The position numbers and the translations under genes are program-made. Positions 25,599-34,539 of a stretch of DNA of 64,000 nucleotides are shown here, in pieces. Each line of letters opens with the position of its first letter. Position 1 is the stretch's first letter. Below the pieces are notes generated by a model. It saw only the letters and a program-made list of their open reading frames with translations, ran no database searches and had not been told where the DNA came from. Source of the DNA: G963665005 sp963665005 (GTDB lineage: Bacteria; Bacillota; Clostridia; Christensenellales; SZUA-584). The stretch is from assembly GCA_963665005.2 (NCBI GenBank), contig CAXXTQ010000001.1, forward strand, positions 1,488,001-1,552,000. Reading direction: 5' to 3'.

Positions 25599-26885
25599 AT
25601 GAATACGTTTTTAATTTTTTTGCCTCTTATAATTTTGGCAATAAGCCTTATAATACGTATGCCAATAGGGATTAGTATGATATGCGGTGGTGTAATTTAT
25701 TTTTTGGCAACGGGGCAAGATATGGGGTTGATTTTAGACACTACAATGAGTTCATTATTCTCTAATAGTGTGCTCGTGGCCATACCATTATTTATTTTTA
25801 CTGCAAACATCATGAATTCAGGAAAAGTTACTGAGTATATGTTTACTTTTGTTAAGTCATTAGTTGGAAAGAAAAAAGGGGCGATGGCTTATATAAATAT
25901 TATTATTTCTTTGATTTTTTCTGGGATGTCTGGAGCCGCACTAGCTGATGTATCAGGTATCGGGATATTAGAGATAGAGGAAATGAAAAAAGACGGGTAT
26001 GATATGCCTTTTTCTTGTGCACTGACTGCTACCACTTCCGTTGTTGGTCCAATTTTCCCACCAAGTATCCCATTAGTTGTATATGGTATGATTGCCGGTG
26101 TATCCGTTGGAAAATTATTTTTAGGTGGAATGGTTCCTGCGATCATGATCGGTTTAATACTTTGTATATATGTGCGGTATATATCTAAAAAAAGGAATTA
26201 TCCAACGGGATACAGGTTCACATTTAAGCAATTTATAAAATATACATTAAAGGCATTGCCTGCGCTTATTACTCCAGTTATCTTACTCGGCGGTATTTAC
26301 AGCGGTATCGTAACTCCGACTGAGGCAGGAGCACTGGCTGCATTATATACAATAATTATTTCTGTATTTGCATACAGAATCCTCCGCTTCAAAGATTTTA
26401 TAAAGGCTGTAAAGGATACTGTTATTCAGACGGGGGTCATTGCAGCGATTGTTATCGGAGCATATGTAATGCAACATGAAGTAACAACATCAGGACTATC
26501 AAACATAATTGGGAGTTGGTTTTATAGTATAACCGATAATAAATATATTTTCTTATTTTTTATCAATATAATATTTTTAATATTTGGTATGTTTTTTGAT
26601 GTTGGAGTTACTTCTTTAGTTTTTGTACCGCTTGTTATTCCGATAGCAACACAATTGGGAATTGACTTGGTTCATTTAGGTGTTGTTATTGTTGTAAATA
26701 TGATGTTAGGTGGGTGTACTCCACCATACGGTATTCTTTGCTATGTTACCAGCGGTATGACGGAGACACCGCTTCAGAAAGTGTTTAAAGAAGCTATACC
26801 AATGATTTTGTTAATGTTTATAGTATTATTGCTGATAACATACATCCCAGAATTGGTAACAGGGATTGCAAGTTTGATATCTTAA
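25599..26885 (+). CDS. dctM: TRAP transporter large permease (DctM family)
   Basis: 428 residues with about 12 membrane helices. Family motifs are clear: MSGAALADVSGIG, TTSVVGPIFPPSIPLVVYG, GIVTPTEAGALAALY and GGCTPPYGILCYVTSGM. This is the ion-coupled transport subunit. Together with dctP and dctQ it makes a complete TRAP system for a carboxylate-bearing substrate, probably the substrate of the surrounding enzymes. Confidence 0.92.
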   Translation: MNTFLIFLPLIILAISLIIRMPIGISMICGGVIYFLATGQDMGLILDTTMSSLFSNSVLVAIPLFIFTANIMNSGKVTEYMFTFVKSLVGKKKGAMAYINIIISLIFSGMSGAALADVSGIGILEIEEMKKDGYDMPFSCALTATTSVVGPIFPPSIPLVVYGMIAGVSVGKLFLGGMVPAIMIGLILCIYVRYISKKRNYPTGYRFTFKQFIKYTLKALPALITPVILLGGIYSGIVTPTEAGALAALYTIIISVFAYRILRFKDFIKAVKDTVIQTGVIAAIVIGAYVMQHEVTTSGLSNIIGSWFYSITDNKYIFLFFINIIFLIFGMFFDVGVTSLVFVPLVIPIATQLGIDLVHLGVVIVVNMMLGGCTPPYGILCYVTSGMTETPLQKVFKEAIPMILLMFIVLLLITYIPELVTGIASLIS

Positions 26886-26918
26886 ACAAAAAGATAATTA
26901 GCAAAGAGAGGAATGATT

Positions 26919-27710
26919 ATGATAATTAAATCATTGACAGATAATATAGCATTATCTGATGATTTTGTTTCGGAACATGGATTAAGTCTATATATTGAAA
27001 CAAATAGGCAAAAAATACTATTTGATGTTGGTAAAAGTGATATATTCATTGAAAATGTTAAAAAACTTGGCATAGATATTGAAGATATAGATATTGTTGT
27101 TATATCGCATGGCCATGATGACCATGGAGGTGGAATTAAATATTTTCTAAAAAGGAATAAAAAAGCGCTTATATATATTAAACAAAGCGCATTTGAGCTG
27201 CTATACGATGTAAACGGTTTAGTTGGTAATGAAGAAGTATATAAGCAAAAAGAGCGGTTTGTTTTTACCAATGATCGTTTTATTATTAAAGAAGGTATTG
27301 AAACATTTTCAGAAGTTTCCAGCAAGCATCTGCTATCGGAAAATAAAGTGATTATTACTTTAAAAGATGGAAGATCATTTGAAGATAAATTTGAACATGA
27401 GCAAAATCTCGTGATATTTGAAAATGGTTTTAAGTTTTTATTTACAGGTTGTGCTCATAATGGAATTTTAAATATCATAGATAAAACAATTCAGCTTTAT
27501 GGTGGCTCAATAGATTATATAATCGGTGGTTTCCATTTATTAAATGAATCATCATGTTTAATAGATCAAATAGGTAATAGGTTAAAGGAGGAAAATACAC
27601 AATGCGCAACTTGCCATTGTACGGGTATTGATGCATATAAACAGCTAAAGAATATAATGGAGGATCAGATTGAGTATTTATATGCAGGGAAAATTATTAA
27701 ACTGGCATAA
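26919..27710 (+). CDS. Metallo-beta-lactamase-fold hydrolase
   Basis: 263 residues from ATG at 26919, favoured because AGAGAGG lies 7 nt upstream (an ATG at 26913 is too close). The metal-binding motif is visible as SHGHDDHGGG near residue 72, with later ligands in TGCAHNGILN and GGFHLL. It resembles the group that includes 7,8-dihydropterin-6-methyl-4-(beta-D-ribofuranosyl)-aminobenzene 5'-phosphate synthase homologues. Role in the cluster unknown; hydrolysis of a lactone or phosphoester intermediate is possible. Confidence 0.8.
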   Translation: MIIKSLTDNIALSDDFVSEHGLSLYIETNRQKILFDVGKSDIFIENVKKLGIDIEDIDIVVISHGHDDHGGGIKYFLKRNKKALIYIKQSAFELLYDVNGLVGNEEVYKQKERFVFTNDRFIIKEGIETFSEVSSKHLLSENKVIITLKDGRSFEDKFEHEQNLVIFENGFKFLFTGCAHNGILNIIDKTIQLYGGSIDYIIGGFHLLNESSCLIDQIGNRLKEENTQCATCHCTGIDAYKQLKNIMEDQIEYLYAGKIIKLA

Positions 27711-27732
27711 TGAAAAAGACAGGAGTTAGATA

Positions 27733-28758
27733 ATGAGAGCAGCATTTATAGATAAGCCTATGTCTATTTTATATACTGACGTAGAAGAGCCGCAGATAAA
27801 AAAGAAGGATGAAGTAAAGATTCAAGTCAAAGTGACAGGCATATGCGGATCTGAAGTCCACGCATATCATGGGACTCACGCCTATCGGATACCGCCAATT
27901 GTGTCAGGGCATGAATGTGCGGGAGAAGTGGTTGAAGTGGGTGCAAAGATTACAAAATATAAAATCGGCGATCGCGTTACAGTAGCACCTCAGTATGGGT
28001 GTGGCAATTGTTATTACTGTAAAAATGGGCAATACAATGTTTGTAAGAACAAGATTGTACTTGGGTCAAACAAATGGAGTGGATCCTTCGGGGAATATAT
28101 TGTGGCGCCTGAAGAAACTGTTATATCGATTCCAGACAATATGACATATGAACAGGCGGCATTAATTGAACCGCTTGCGGTAGGTATGCATCTGGTGAGA
28201 CTTAGCCAATTGAAGGTTGGGCAGACTGCGGCGATTATTGGTGTTGGCACAATTGGTCTTGGGATACTGGAATGCGCTAGACTGGCTGGCGCAAGAAATA
28301 TTATTGTATCTGACATGGTTAAATTCAATCTGGAAAAAGCAAGGGACTTGGGCGCAGATCATTGTATTAATTCTGCAACTGAAGATGCCGTTGCAAAATA
28401 TAGGGAGTATTCAGCGGGTACAGGAATTGATGTCGTTTTTTTGGCAGTTGATGCAAACGTAGCTTTCCAGGCTGCTTTAGATATCGTAGCTCCTCACGGA
28501 ACGATCGCGGCCGTCATAACACCGCGAAATGCACAAGGTTGCGATACGATTGAGATAACCAATAAGGAACTTCATATCGTCGGTTCATACATGTATGTGT
28601 GTGAAGAATTCGAAATCGTTCGGGATATGATATCGGGCGGAAAAATTGACGTTGCCCCGTTTATCAGTAAGGTCTTCTCTATAGAAGATGCTGCAAAGGC
28701 GATGGAACTTGCGGATAAAAAAACAGGTGGAGTAATTAAAGTATTAATGAGGTTTTGA
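27733..28758 (+). CDS. Zinc-dependent alcohol/polyol dehydrogenase (MDR family)
   Basis: 341 residues. Catalytic-zinc region GHECAGEVVEVG, structural-zinc cysteines in QYGCGNCYYCKNGQYNVC (four Cys in the C-x2-C-x2-C-x7-C pattern), and a Rossmann NAD-binding site AAIIGVGTIGLG. This is the sorbitol/threonine/L-galactonate dehydrogenase-like group. It probably oxidises a hydroxyl group of the sugar or sugar acid imported by the TRAP system. Preceded by AGGAG. Confidence 0.9.
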   Translation: MRAAFIDKPMSILYTDVEEPQIKKKDEVKIQVKVTGICGSEVHAYHGTHAYRIPPIVSGHECAGEVVEVGAKITKYKIGDRVTVAPQYGCGNCYYCKNGQYNVCKNKIVLGSNKWSGSFGEYIVAPEETVISIPDNMTYEQAALIEPLAVGMHLVRLSQLKVGQTAAIIGVGTIGLGILECARLAGARNIIVSDMVKFNLEKARDLGADHCINSATEDAVAKYREYSAGTGIDVVFLAVDANVAFQAALDIVAPHGTIAAVITPRNAQGCDTIEITNKELHIVGSYMYVCEEFEIVRDMISGGKIDVAPFISKVFSIEDAAKAMELADKKTGGVIKVLMRF

Positions 28759-28802
28759 ACAACGGAGAAATTTACATAATCTAAGACTTAGGGGTGATAT
28801 AG

Positions 28803-29639
28803 ATGACAGATGAAATAAAGATGCTGAAGAAAAAAGCAAATACGATACGTAAAGACATTATTGATATGGTATATCAGTGCGGATGTGTTGCACACATGGG
28901 GCCTTCCTTGTCATGCGCTGATATTGTCACGACGCTATACTTTAAATTTATGCGAATTGATCCGGAGAATCCGAAATGGGAAGACAGAGACCGATTTATC
29001 ATGTCAAAGGGACATGCATATACGGTGCTGTATGCCGTGCTCAGTGAACGTGGATATTTTGATAAACAGGAACTGAAAACACTGCGCCATATTGGCAGCA
29101 TGTTGCAGGGGCATCCCGTTATTAACAAAACGCCGGGTGTTGATATGACGAGCGGCTCTCTCGGCAACGGACTTGGTATCGGAATTGGCATGGCGTATTA
29201 CCTAAAGCTCAAGGGTAAGGACAGTAAGGTGTTTGTGATACTCGGAGACGGAGAGAGCAACGAAGGCTCCGTATGGGAAGCAGCTATGCAGGCACCCGTA
29301 AGAAAGGTGGACAACCTGATTGCATTCGTGGATCACAACCATCTGCAAAGCAGCGGTAGCTGTGAGGATATTCTCCCGATGGGATGCCTTGCGGATAAAT
29401 GGAAGGCGTTTGGATGGAATGTGCTTGAGATGAACGGACACGATATGGCAGATATCGTGAGTAAAATTAATATCGCAGTTAATTTCCGTGGTGCTCCAAC
29501 AGTGCTTATCGCTCATACGATCAAGGGTAAGGGGATCAGCTTTATGGAGAACACAAATGTATGGCATGCTGCGCGGTTGCCGCAGGACAAGTATGAGATT
29601 GCCATTAACGAACTGGAGGAGGAAGCAAAATGGCTGTAG
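28803..29639 (+). CDS. Transketolase-like N-terminal subunit
   Basis: 278 residues, the size of split transketolase N subunits. Thiamine diphosphate motif GDGESNEGSVWEAAMQAPVRKVDNLIAFVDHNHLQ around residues 150-180, and active-site histidines in SKGHAYTVLY and LQGHP. It overlaps the C subunit gene by 10 bp, so the two are translationally coupled. Split transketolases in catabolic clusters transfer two-carbon units from ketose phosphates or act on related keto sugars. Confidence 0.9.
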   Translation: MTDEIKMLKKKANTIRKDIIDMVYQCGCVAHMGPSLSCADIVTTLYFKFMRIDPENPKWEDRDRFIMSKGHAYTVLYAVLSERGYFDKQELKTLRHIGSMLQGHPVINKTPGVDMTSGSLGNGLGIGIGMAYYLKLKGKDSKVFVILGDGESNEGSVWEAAMQAPVRKVDNLIAFVDHNHLQSSGSCEDILPMGCLADKWKAFGWNVLEMNGHDMADIVSKINIAVNFRGAPTVLIAHTIKGKGISFMENTNVWHAARLPQDKYEIAINELEEEAKWL

Positions 29640-30619
29640 AATTTGATAAGATTACAAACCGAGACGCTTTTGGCAATGTTGTGGCGGAGCTTGCAGAGAA
29701 GAACGAAGATATTATGTTCTTGTTTGGAGATACATCATCAGTTGGTGGAAAGAAGATCCATAATCTATTCCCCAAGCGCGCGCTCAATGTGGGTATTGCG
29801 GAGCAGAACATGACATTGATGGGCGCGGGCATGGCAGCTTGCGGTGCAAAAGTGTTTGTAGCAACGTATGCGGTCTTTGCCGCAATGCGTATGCTGGAAC
29901 AGGTGAGAACCTTTGTGGCGTATTCCGATATGGATGTGAAAGTTATTGCGGGTATGGGCGGTATCTCTGCCGGTGAAGAAGGGGTCACGCATCAGGGAAC
30001 AGAAGCCGTGAATATCATGAGATGCATCCCAAACATGGTTGTGGTTGTTCCTGCTGACGCGGTATCCACGGAAGTGATTACAAGAGCCATTACGGAGTAT
30101 GTTGGGCCTGTATATATGAGCCTTGGGAAGAACAAATTTCCTAAAGTGTTTGACGATAATTATAAGTTTGAAATTGGTAAAGCAAACATCATGGAGGCAA
30201 ACGGGGAGGATGCTGCGATTATCTGCAATGGCCTAGTCGTTTCTGAATGCATACAGGCGCAGCAATTGTTGTGCGAAGCCGGATATGGCGTGAAACTGAT
30301 AGAAATGCCCTGCGTAAAGCCGATTGATCGAGATGCGATCAGTTGGGCCGCAAAAGAGTGTGGCTTGATCATCACGGTAGAGGATAACAACATTATGGGC
30401 GGTCTTGGCGGTGCAGTAGCGGAAGTGTTGAGCGAAACCTATGAAGCGAAGCTGTGCCGTATGGGGCTCAATGATCGGTTCGCTGAATCCGGTAACGAAT
30501 TTGAATTGCTGGACAAGTATGGCCTGCGCGCTGCTGCGATTGTGGATAAAGTTGAAACAATGATTAAGCATAGAGGTAGCGCATCAATGCCAATGATCGA
30601 CATGCCTTTAGAGGAATAA
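29630..30619 (+). CDS. Transketolase-like C-terminal subunit, with an added tail
   Basis: 329 residues. Pyrimidine-binding domain features: GDTSSVGGKK, NVGIAEQNMTLMGAGMAACG (with the catalytic Glu of the AEQ motif), THQGTEAVNIMR. C-terminal transketolase domain IIMGGLGGAVAEVL. The last ten residues, MPMIDMPLEE, are not transketolase sequence. They are the start of a decayed esterase gene copy, read in frame after the natural end near IKHRGS. This suggests a deletion or recombination fused the two. Confidence 0.88.
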   Translation: MAVEFDKITNRDAFGNVVAELAEKNEDIMFLFGDTSSVGGKKIHNLFPKRALNVGIAEQNMTLMGAGMAACGAKVFVATYAVFAAMRMLEQVRTFVAYSDMDVKVIAGMGGISAGEEGVTHQGTEAVNIMRCIPNMVVVVPADAVSTEVITRAITEYVGPVYMSLGKNKFPKVFDDNYKFEIGKANIMEANGEDAAIICNGLVVSECIQAQQLLCEAGYGVKLIEMPCVKPIDRDAISWAAKECGLIITVEDNNIMGGLGGAVAEVLSETYEAKLCRMGLNDRFAESGNEFELLDKYGLRAAAIVDKVETMIKHRGSASMPMIDMPLEE

Positions 30620-30730
30620 ATATGGCAATATAAAAAATAAACCCATGCACAGACGATATTGATGCGTCTTGGGATGAAGCGAATGTTGAAATAAAAGCAG
30701 TTAAGCCTAAAATCAAATATATAATTCGTA
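30587..30730 (+). pseudogene. Decayed 5' fragment of an acetyl xylan esterase-like gene
   Basis: The bases from 30587 align well with the first 130 bp of the esterase gene at 32022 (MPMIDMPLEE, then a degraded GATGAAGC...AAAGC region), but an in-frame stop comes after ten codons and the frame is shifted downstream. It is a partial duplicate lying between the transketolase and UroD-like genes. Confidence 0.65.
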
Positions 30731-30754
30731 AAACATATTAGGAGAATAGTTAAC

Positions 30755-32008
30755 ATGCGATTAACTTCTAGAGAGAGAGTTCGTAAAGCAATTAATTTTG
30801 AAGAACCCGATCGCGTTCCAGTAGGAATCGGCTCAACATTTGTAACCGGCATTCATATGGATGCATATGTCCAATTGGTTAACAACATTGGGTTGGATCT
30901 CGTGCCTCCTAAAGTGATTGATCAGGGAATGATGGTGATACGACCTGACCTGCAGATAATGGAATGGCTGGGGAGCGATGTTGTCGGTATTGATAACATA
31001 GTACATTGGTGTAATGATTATGCAAATGAAAATTGGAAAGTTTGGAAAAACAATAAGGGAAATGATGTATTGGTGCCCGGAGGTTTTAACACAGTTAGAG
31101 ATGACAAGGGCTATACTTATGCAATAGGCAAAGACGGTAAGCCATATGCATATATGAGCCCATACGGTCAATACTTTGAAAACACTATTGGAACCAACTT
31201 TTCAGATGAAATAGTTTTTGCAGACCCTAAAGAATGGAAGGCCTCACTCCCAGTTTATAAGCAAGAGCATTTGAAATTGCTTGAAAAGAGAGCCAAGTTT
31301 TATCATGAGTATACTAAATACTCGATTAACGGGGGATTCACAAGAAAGCATTTGTTTGGAGCCTCAGGAATAGCAGGGCATACCTATTCCGACCTGCTAT
31401 GTCTGATAGCTACTGAACCGGAATATCTTGCCTCGATAGTAATGACTCAGACAGAATGGCAATTGGAACAATTAGAGATGTATTTACAAGCAGTTGGACC
31501 GTATATTGATACCATTCTTATGTCAACAGCTGATTTCGGTGGACAGAATTGCGAGCTATTTAATCCGGAACAATTTAAAACAATATATATGCCTGCATTT
31601 AAAATACTAAATAATTATGTGCATGGGCATAGCCATGCAAAAACCATGTATCACAGCTGTGGTTCTATTAGAAACATTTTAAAATATTTTATAGAAGCAG
31701 GGGTTGATATTATCAATCCCGTGCAGACATCAGCTAGCGGGATGAACCCTGTAGAACTAAAAAAGGAATTTGGAGATAAGCTTGTTTTTTGGGGTGGAGG
31801 AGTAGATACTCAACAAACATTACCCAATGGGACGCCAGAAGAAGTCCGGCAGGAGGTAAAAGAACGTATTCAGACCTTTGCACCAGGCGGAGGGTTCATT
31901 TTTTCACCAGTTCATAACTTACAAAGCGATGTTTCTTATAAAAATGTTAAAGCCATGGTAGACGCTGTAAGGGATTTTGGCGCGTATCCAATCAGCAATA
32001 AAAAATAA
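30755..32008 (+). CDS. Uroporphyrinogen decarboxylase-family protein (methyltransferase-like)
   Basis: 417 residues. Starts RERVRKAINFEEPDRVPVG, the usual opening of UROD/MtaA-like proteins. Possible zinc ligands lie in HGHSHAKTMYHSCGSI near residue 300, and GGGVDTQQTLPNGTPEEVRQEVKERI matches the conserved end of this family. Non-haem members act as methyl transferases or in unknown catabolic steps; its place in a sugar-acid cluster argues against haem synthesis. Preceded by TTAGGAG. Confidence 0.85.
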   Translation: MRLTSRERVRKAINFEEPDRVPVGIGSTFVTGIHMDAYVQLVNNIGLDLVPPKVIDQGMMVIRPDLQIMEWLGSDVVGIDNIVHWCNDYANENWKVWKNNKGNDVLVPGGFNTVRDDKGYTYAIGKDGKPYAYMSPYGQYFENTIGTNFSDEIVFADPKEWKASLPVYKQEHLKLLEKRAKFYHEYTKYSINGGFTRKHLFGASGIAGHTYSDLLCLIATEPEYLASIVMTQTEWQLEQLEMYLQAVGPYIDTILMSTADFGGQNCELFNPEQFKTIYMPAFKILNNYVHGHSHAKTMYHSCGSIRNILKYFIEAGVDIINPVQTSASGMNPVELKKEFGDKLVFWGGGVDTQQTLPNGTPEEVRQEVKERIQTFAPGGGFIFSPVHNLQSDVSYKNVKAMVDAVRDFGAYPISNKK

Positions 32009-32021
32009 AGGTGGAGACAAC

Positions 32022-32984
32022 ATGCCAATGATAGATATGCCTCTTGAGGAACTGAGGCAGTACAAAGGGGTTAGCCTATGCCCGGATGATATTGATGAAT
32101 TCTGGGATGAAGCCGTTGATGAGATGAAAGCTGTTGATTCAAAAGTAGAACTTATTCCGGCTGAGTTTCAATGTAGCTTTGCGGAATGCTATCATATGTA
32201 TTTCTGCGGCGTTGGCGGCGCAAAGATATACGCCAAATATGCAAGGCCGAAGAAGCAAGCGGAGATGCAGCCTGCATTGGTAAAATTTCATGGATATAGC
32301 AGGTCGAGTGGAGACTGGTTCGACTTATTACCATATGCCGCTGAGGGCTTTCATATTGCAGCCATGGACTGCAGAGGTCAAGCGGGGAAGTCTCAGGATA
32401 CAGGTGTCGTTAACGGTAATACGCTCGAAGGCCATATTATCAGGGGGCTGGAAGACGGGTCGCGAAAGTTGCTATATCGTTCTATATTTTTGGACGCCGC
32501 ACAGCTTGCAGTTATACTTATGGACATGCCCGAAGTCGATGAAGAGAGAGTCGGGTGCTTCGGGCTGAGCCAGGGCGGCGCGCTGACGTTAGCTTGCGCA
32601 AGCTTGGAACCGCGGATAAAGCTCGCGGCAGCGCAATATCCGTTTCTATGTGACTTCAGGCGTGTTTGGGAAATGGATCTTGATATTAATGCTTATCGGG
32701 AAATACAGAACTGGTTTAAGAAAACTGATCCGCTGCATGAACGTGAAAAGGAGCTTTTTGAAACACTAAGCTATATTGATATTCAGAATATCATTCATCG
32801 AATCAAGGGGCGTGTTTTGATGATTACAGGACTCATGGATGAAATATGCCCGCCCTCTACGCAGTTTGCGGCATATAACAAGATAGAATCAAAAAAGGAG
32901 ATGCTCATTTACCCGGATTTTGGGCATGAGTATTTATTTAAGGTCAGCGACAAGATTTTTGAATTTATGTTAAATTTGAAATAA
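32022..32984 (+). CDS. Acetyl xylan esterase / cephalosporin C deacetylase-family hydrolase
   Basis: 320 residues from ATG at 32022 (GGTGGAG 8 nt upstream). Alpha/beta hydrolase of the AXE1 family: oxyanion region KFHGYSRSSGDW, AMDCRGQAGKSQD, nucleophile serine in GCFGLSQGGALTLA near residue 185, acid in GLMDEICPPSTQF and histidine in DFGHEYLF near 308. Such enzymes remove acetyl groups from sugars, which would free the imported substrate. Intact, unlike the fragment at 30587. Confidence 0.88.
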   Translation: MPMIDMPLEELRQYKGVSLCPDDIDEFWDEAVDEMKAVDSKVELIPAEFQCSFAECYHMYFCGVGGAKIYAKYARPKKQAEMQPALVKFHGYSRSSGDWFDLLPYAAEGFHIAAMDCRGQAGKSQDTGVVNGNTLEGHIIRGLEDGSRKLLYRSIFLDAAQLAVILMDMPEVDEERVGCFGLSQGGALTLACASLEPRIKLAAAQYPFLCDFRRVWEMDLDINAYREIQNWFKKTDPLHEREKELFETLSYIDIQNIIHRIKGRVLMITGLMDEICPPSTQFAAYNKIESKKEMLIYPDFGHEYLFKVSDKIFEFMLNLK

Positions 32985-32994
32985 GAGGATCATT

Positions 32995-33948
32995 ATGATA
33001 AAAGAAAAAAAGATACTTGTCGTCGGTAGCATGAATATGGATTTGATTGTAACCACTAATCGTTTCCCGGCGGAAGGAGAGACGGTGCTGGGATGCAATT
33101 TCAATACCGCCCCGGGAGGTAAAGGCGCGAATCAGGCTGTACAGGCAGCAAAGCTTGGTGCGCAGGTCGATATGGTCGGGTGCGTGGGGAAAGACCTGTA
33201 TGGGCAAACGTTATTACAGTCTGTTAAAGATCAAGGAGTCGGTATTGATAATGTACAGACCGATGAAACAATACCAACAGCGGTTGCAAATATACTCATC
33301 GAGACGAAGGCTGACGGCAAGAGCCAGAATAGGATTATTGTTGTACCGGGTGCCAATATGGCATTAACACCCGTTTCAGTATCGTTTCTCAAAGAAAGTA
33401 TCAGCGAATACGATATGATTCTTCTGCAAATGGAAATATCGATGGATGTCAATGAAGCTGTCATTGATATTGCCGCAGATGCTGGTATCCCTGTATTGCT
33501 CAATCCGGCTCCTGCGAATCCGATTAAAGATAAGGTGCTGCAAAAACTTACATATTTAGTGCCTAACGAAACTGAGGCAACCGTACTTACAGGCATTCGT
33601 ATACGGGATGAGGAGGAGAGGATATGCCTTGAGTCTGCCGAAAGAGCAGCAAAAGCATTACTTTCCCGTGGTGTCAAAAACGTCATTATCACGCTTGGCG
33701 ATGCTGGTGCAATCTGCGTAGCTAAAGATAGTATGGACTATTGTCCAAGTGTAGAGAATATTACAGCAGTCGACCCGACCGCAGCTGGTGATTCATTTAT
33801 AGGAGCTTTTGCAGTTGCTAAGTGTGAAGGCATGTCAAATTATGAGGCTATGCGCTTTGCCTGTCGTGCAGCTGCAATCACTGTATCCCGAAAGGGCGCT
33901 CAGCCGTCACTACCAACAAAGGAGGAAGTACTTCAATTTAACGCATAG
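32995..33948 (+). CDS. rbsK: Ribokinase (PfkB family)
   Basis: 317 residues. N-terminal VVGSMNMDLIVTTNRFPAEGETVLG and PGGKGANQAVQAAKLGA are typical of ribokinase; the C-terminal DPTAAGDSFIGAF holds the catalytic aspartate (normally DTTAAGDxF; T is P here). It phosphorylates ribose or a similar sugar with ATP to feed the pentose phosphate route, which fits the neighbouring split transketolase. Last gene of the cluster. Starts 10 bp after the esterase stop. Confidence 0.88.
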   Translation: MIKEKKILVVGSMNMDLIVTTNRFPAEGETVLGCNFNTAPGGKGANQAVQAAKLGAQVDMVGCVGKDLYGQTLLQSVKDQGVGIDNVQTDETIPTAVANILIETKADGKSQNRIIVVPGANMALTPVSVSFLKESISEYDMILLQMEISMDVNEAVIDIAADAGIPVLLNPAPANPIKDKVLQKLTYLVPNETEATVLTGIRIRDEEERICLESAERAAKALLSRGVKNVIITLGDAGAICVAKDSMDYCPSVENITAVDPTAAGDSFIGAFAVAKCEGMSNYEAMRFACRAAAITVSRKGAQPSLPTKEEVLQFNA

Positions 33949-34004
33949 ATACAAAACACATGAAGGAACAAACGATCTGTCTTTGCTCCCTTCTATATAT
34001 TTAT

Positions 34005-34095
34005 ATGATAAGGGCAAACTTGCCAAAAGGCAAGGACGCAAAGCCACAGGGTCTAAGATGCGAATGCATTATGACAGCCTGGCCACCGCCAAAAG
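34005..34095 (+). promoter_or_regulatory. Cyclic-di-GMP-I type riboswitch (GEMM-I)
   Basis: Hallmarks of the GEMM-I aptamer are present in order: AGGGCAAAC, a P2 hairpin CTTGCC-AAAA-GGCAAG (tetraloop AAAA rather than the common GAAA), the invariant GGACGCAAAGCC, then a P3 stem (CAGGGTCT... CAGCCTGGCC) and the closing ACCG. A terminator follows within 12 nt. GEMM-I sequences bind c-di-GMP, and a subgroup binds 3',3'-cGAMP; which one cannot be read without a structure-based alignment. The first + strand gene downstream is the sigma-like gene of the mobilisation module at 34540, 410 bp away. Confidence 0.85.
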
Positions 34096-34104
34096 ATTAT
34101 GTTG

Positions 34105-34130
34105 ACCTGCCCTGATGCGGCAGGTTTTCT
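34105..34130 (+). terminator. Expression-platform terminator of the riboswitch
   Basis: ACCTGCC (34105-34111) pairs with GGCAGGT (34119-34125), then TTTCTT. Its closeness to the aptamer suggests control by transcription termination. Confidence 0.75.
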
Positions 34131-34431
34131 TGTCATAGGCTAGTACATAGGCGCTACCCGTCAAAGAAAAAAACGTAAGATTGGCGGGCCTTTTTTCCAT
34201 GCTTGAATAACGAACATAGCCCTTCGAGCTTACGGGTTTGGCGGGTATTTTCATGTGCATCCTTCGTGCCGAAAAACCAGTAAAGCCGTTACTTAATGGC
34301 GGCGCGGCGTGATGAAGCGGACTTCATCTTTTGTATCGCTATAATCGGTAAACAAAGCTGTTCTGAGCCTATAATTTACTATACCCTTTCATGTAAATTT
34401 ACGGATAATATAAGATATCTCCACCCATTTC

Positions 34432-34463
34432 CCCGGTTGACAATTGTCCAGCCGGGTTTTTTT
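34432..34463 (+). terminator. Second terminator upstream of the mobilisation module
   Basis: CCCGG (34432-34436) pairs with CCGGG (34452-34456), with GAC/GTC pairs inside, followed by seven T. It isolates the module from the riboswitch region unless readthrough occurs. Between 34131 and 34431 no gene could be supported. Confidence 0.6.
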
Positions 34464-34499
34464 GTACCCGTATTTTCACGTTGCCGTTCGCCTCCTGCT

Positions 34500-34529
34500 C
34501 TTTCTGAATTTACCAAAACATTCAGAAAG
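34500..34529 (+). promoter_or_regulatory. Hairpin overlapping the ribosome binding site of the sigma-like gene
   Basis: CTTTCTGAAT (34500-34509) pairs perfectly with ATTCAGAAAG (34520-34529); the 3' arm contains the AAAGGA binding site for the start at 34540. The same structure precedes the copy at 3589. Confidence 0.6.
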
Positions 34530-34539
34530 GACAGAAGCC

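Noticed and set aside
34069..34260. A 63-codon minus-strand frame over the riboswitch end
   Set aside because: It overlaps a structured RNA and its terminator, has no ribosome binding site, and its sequence is explained by the RNA elements.
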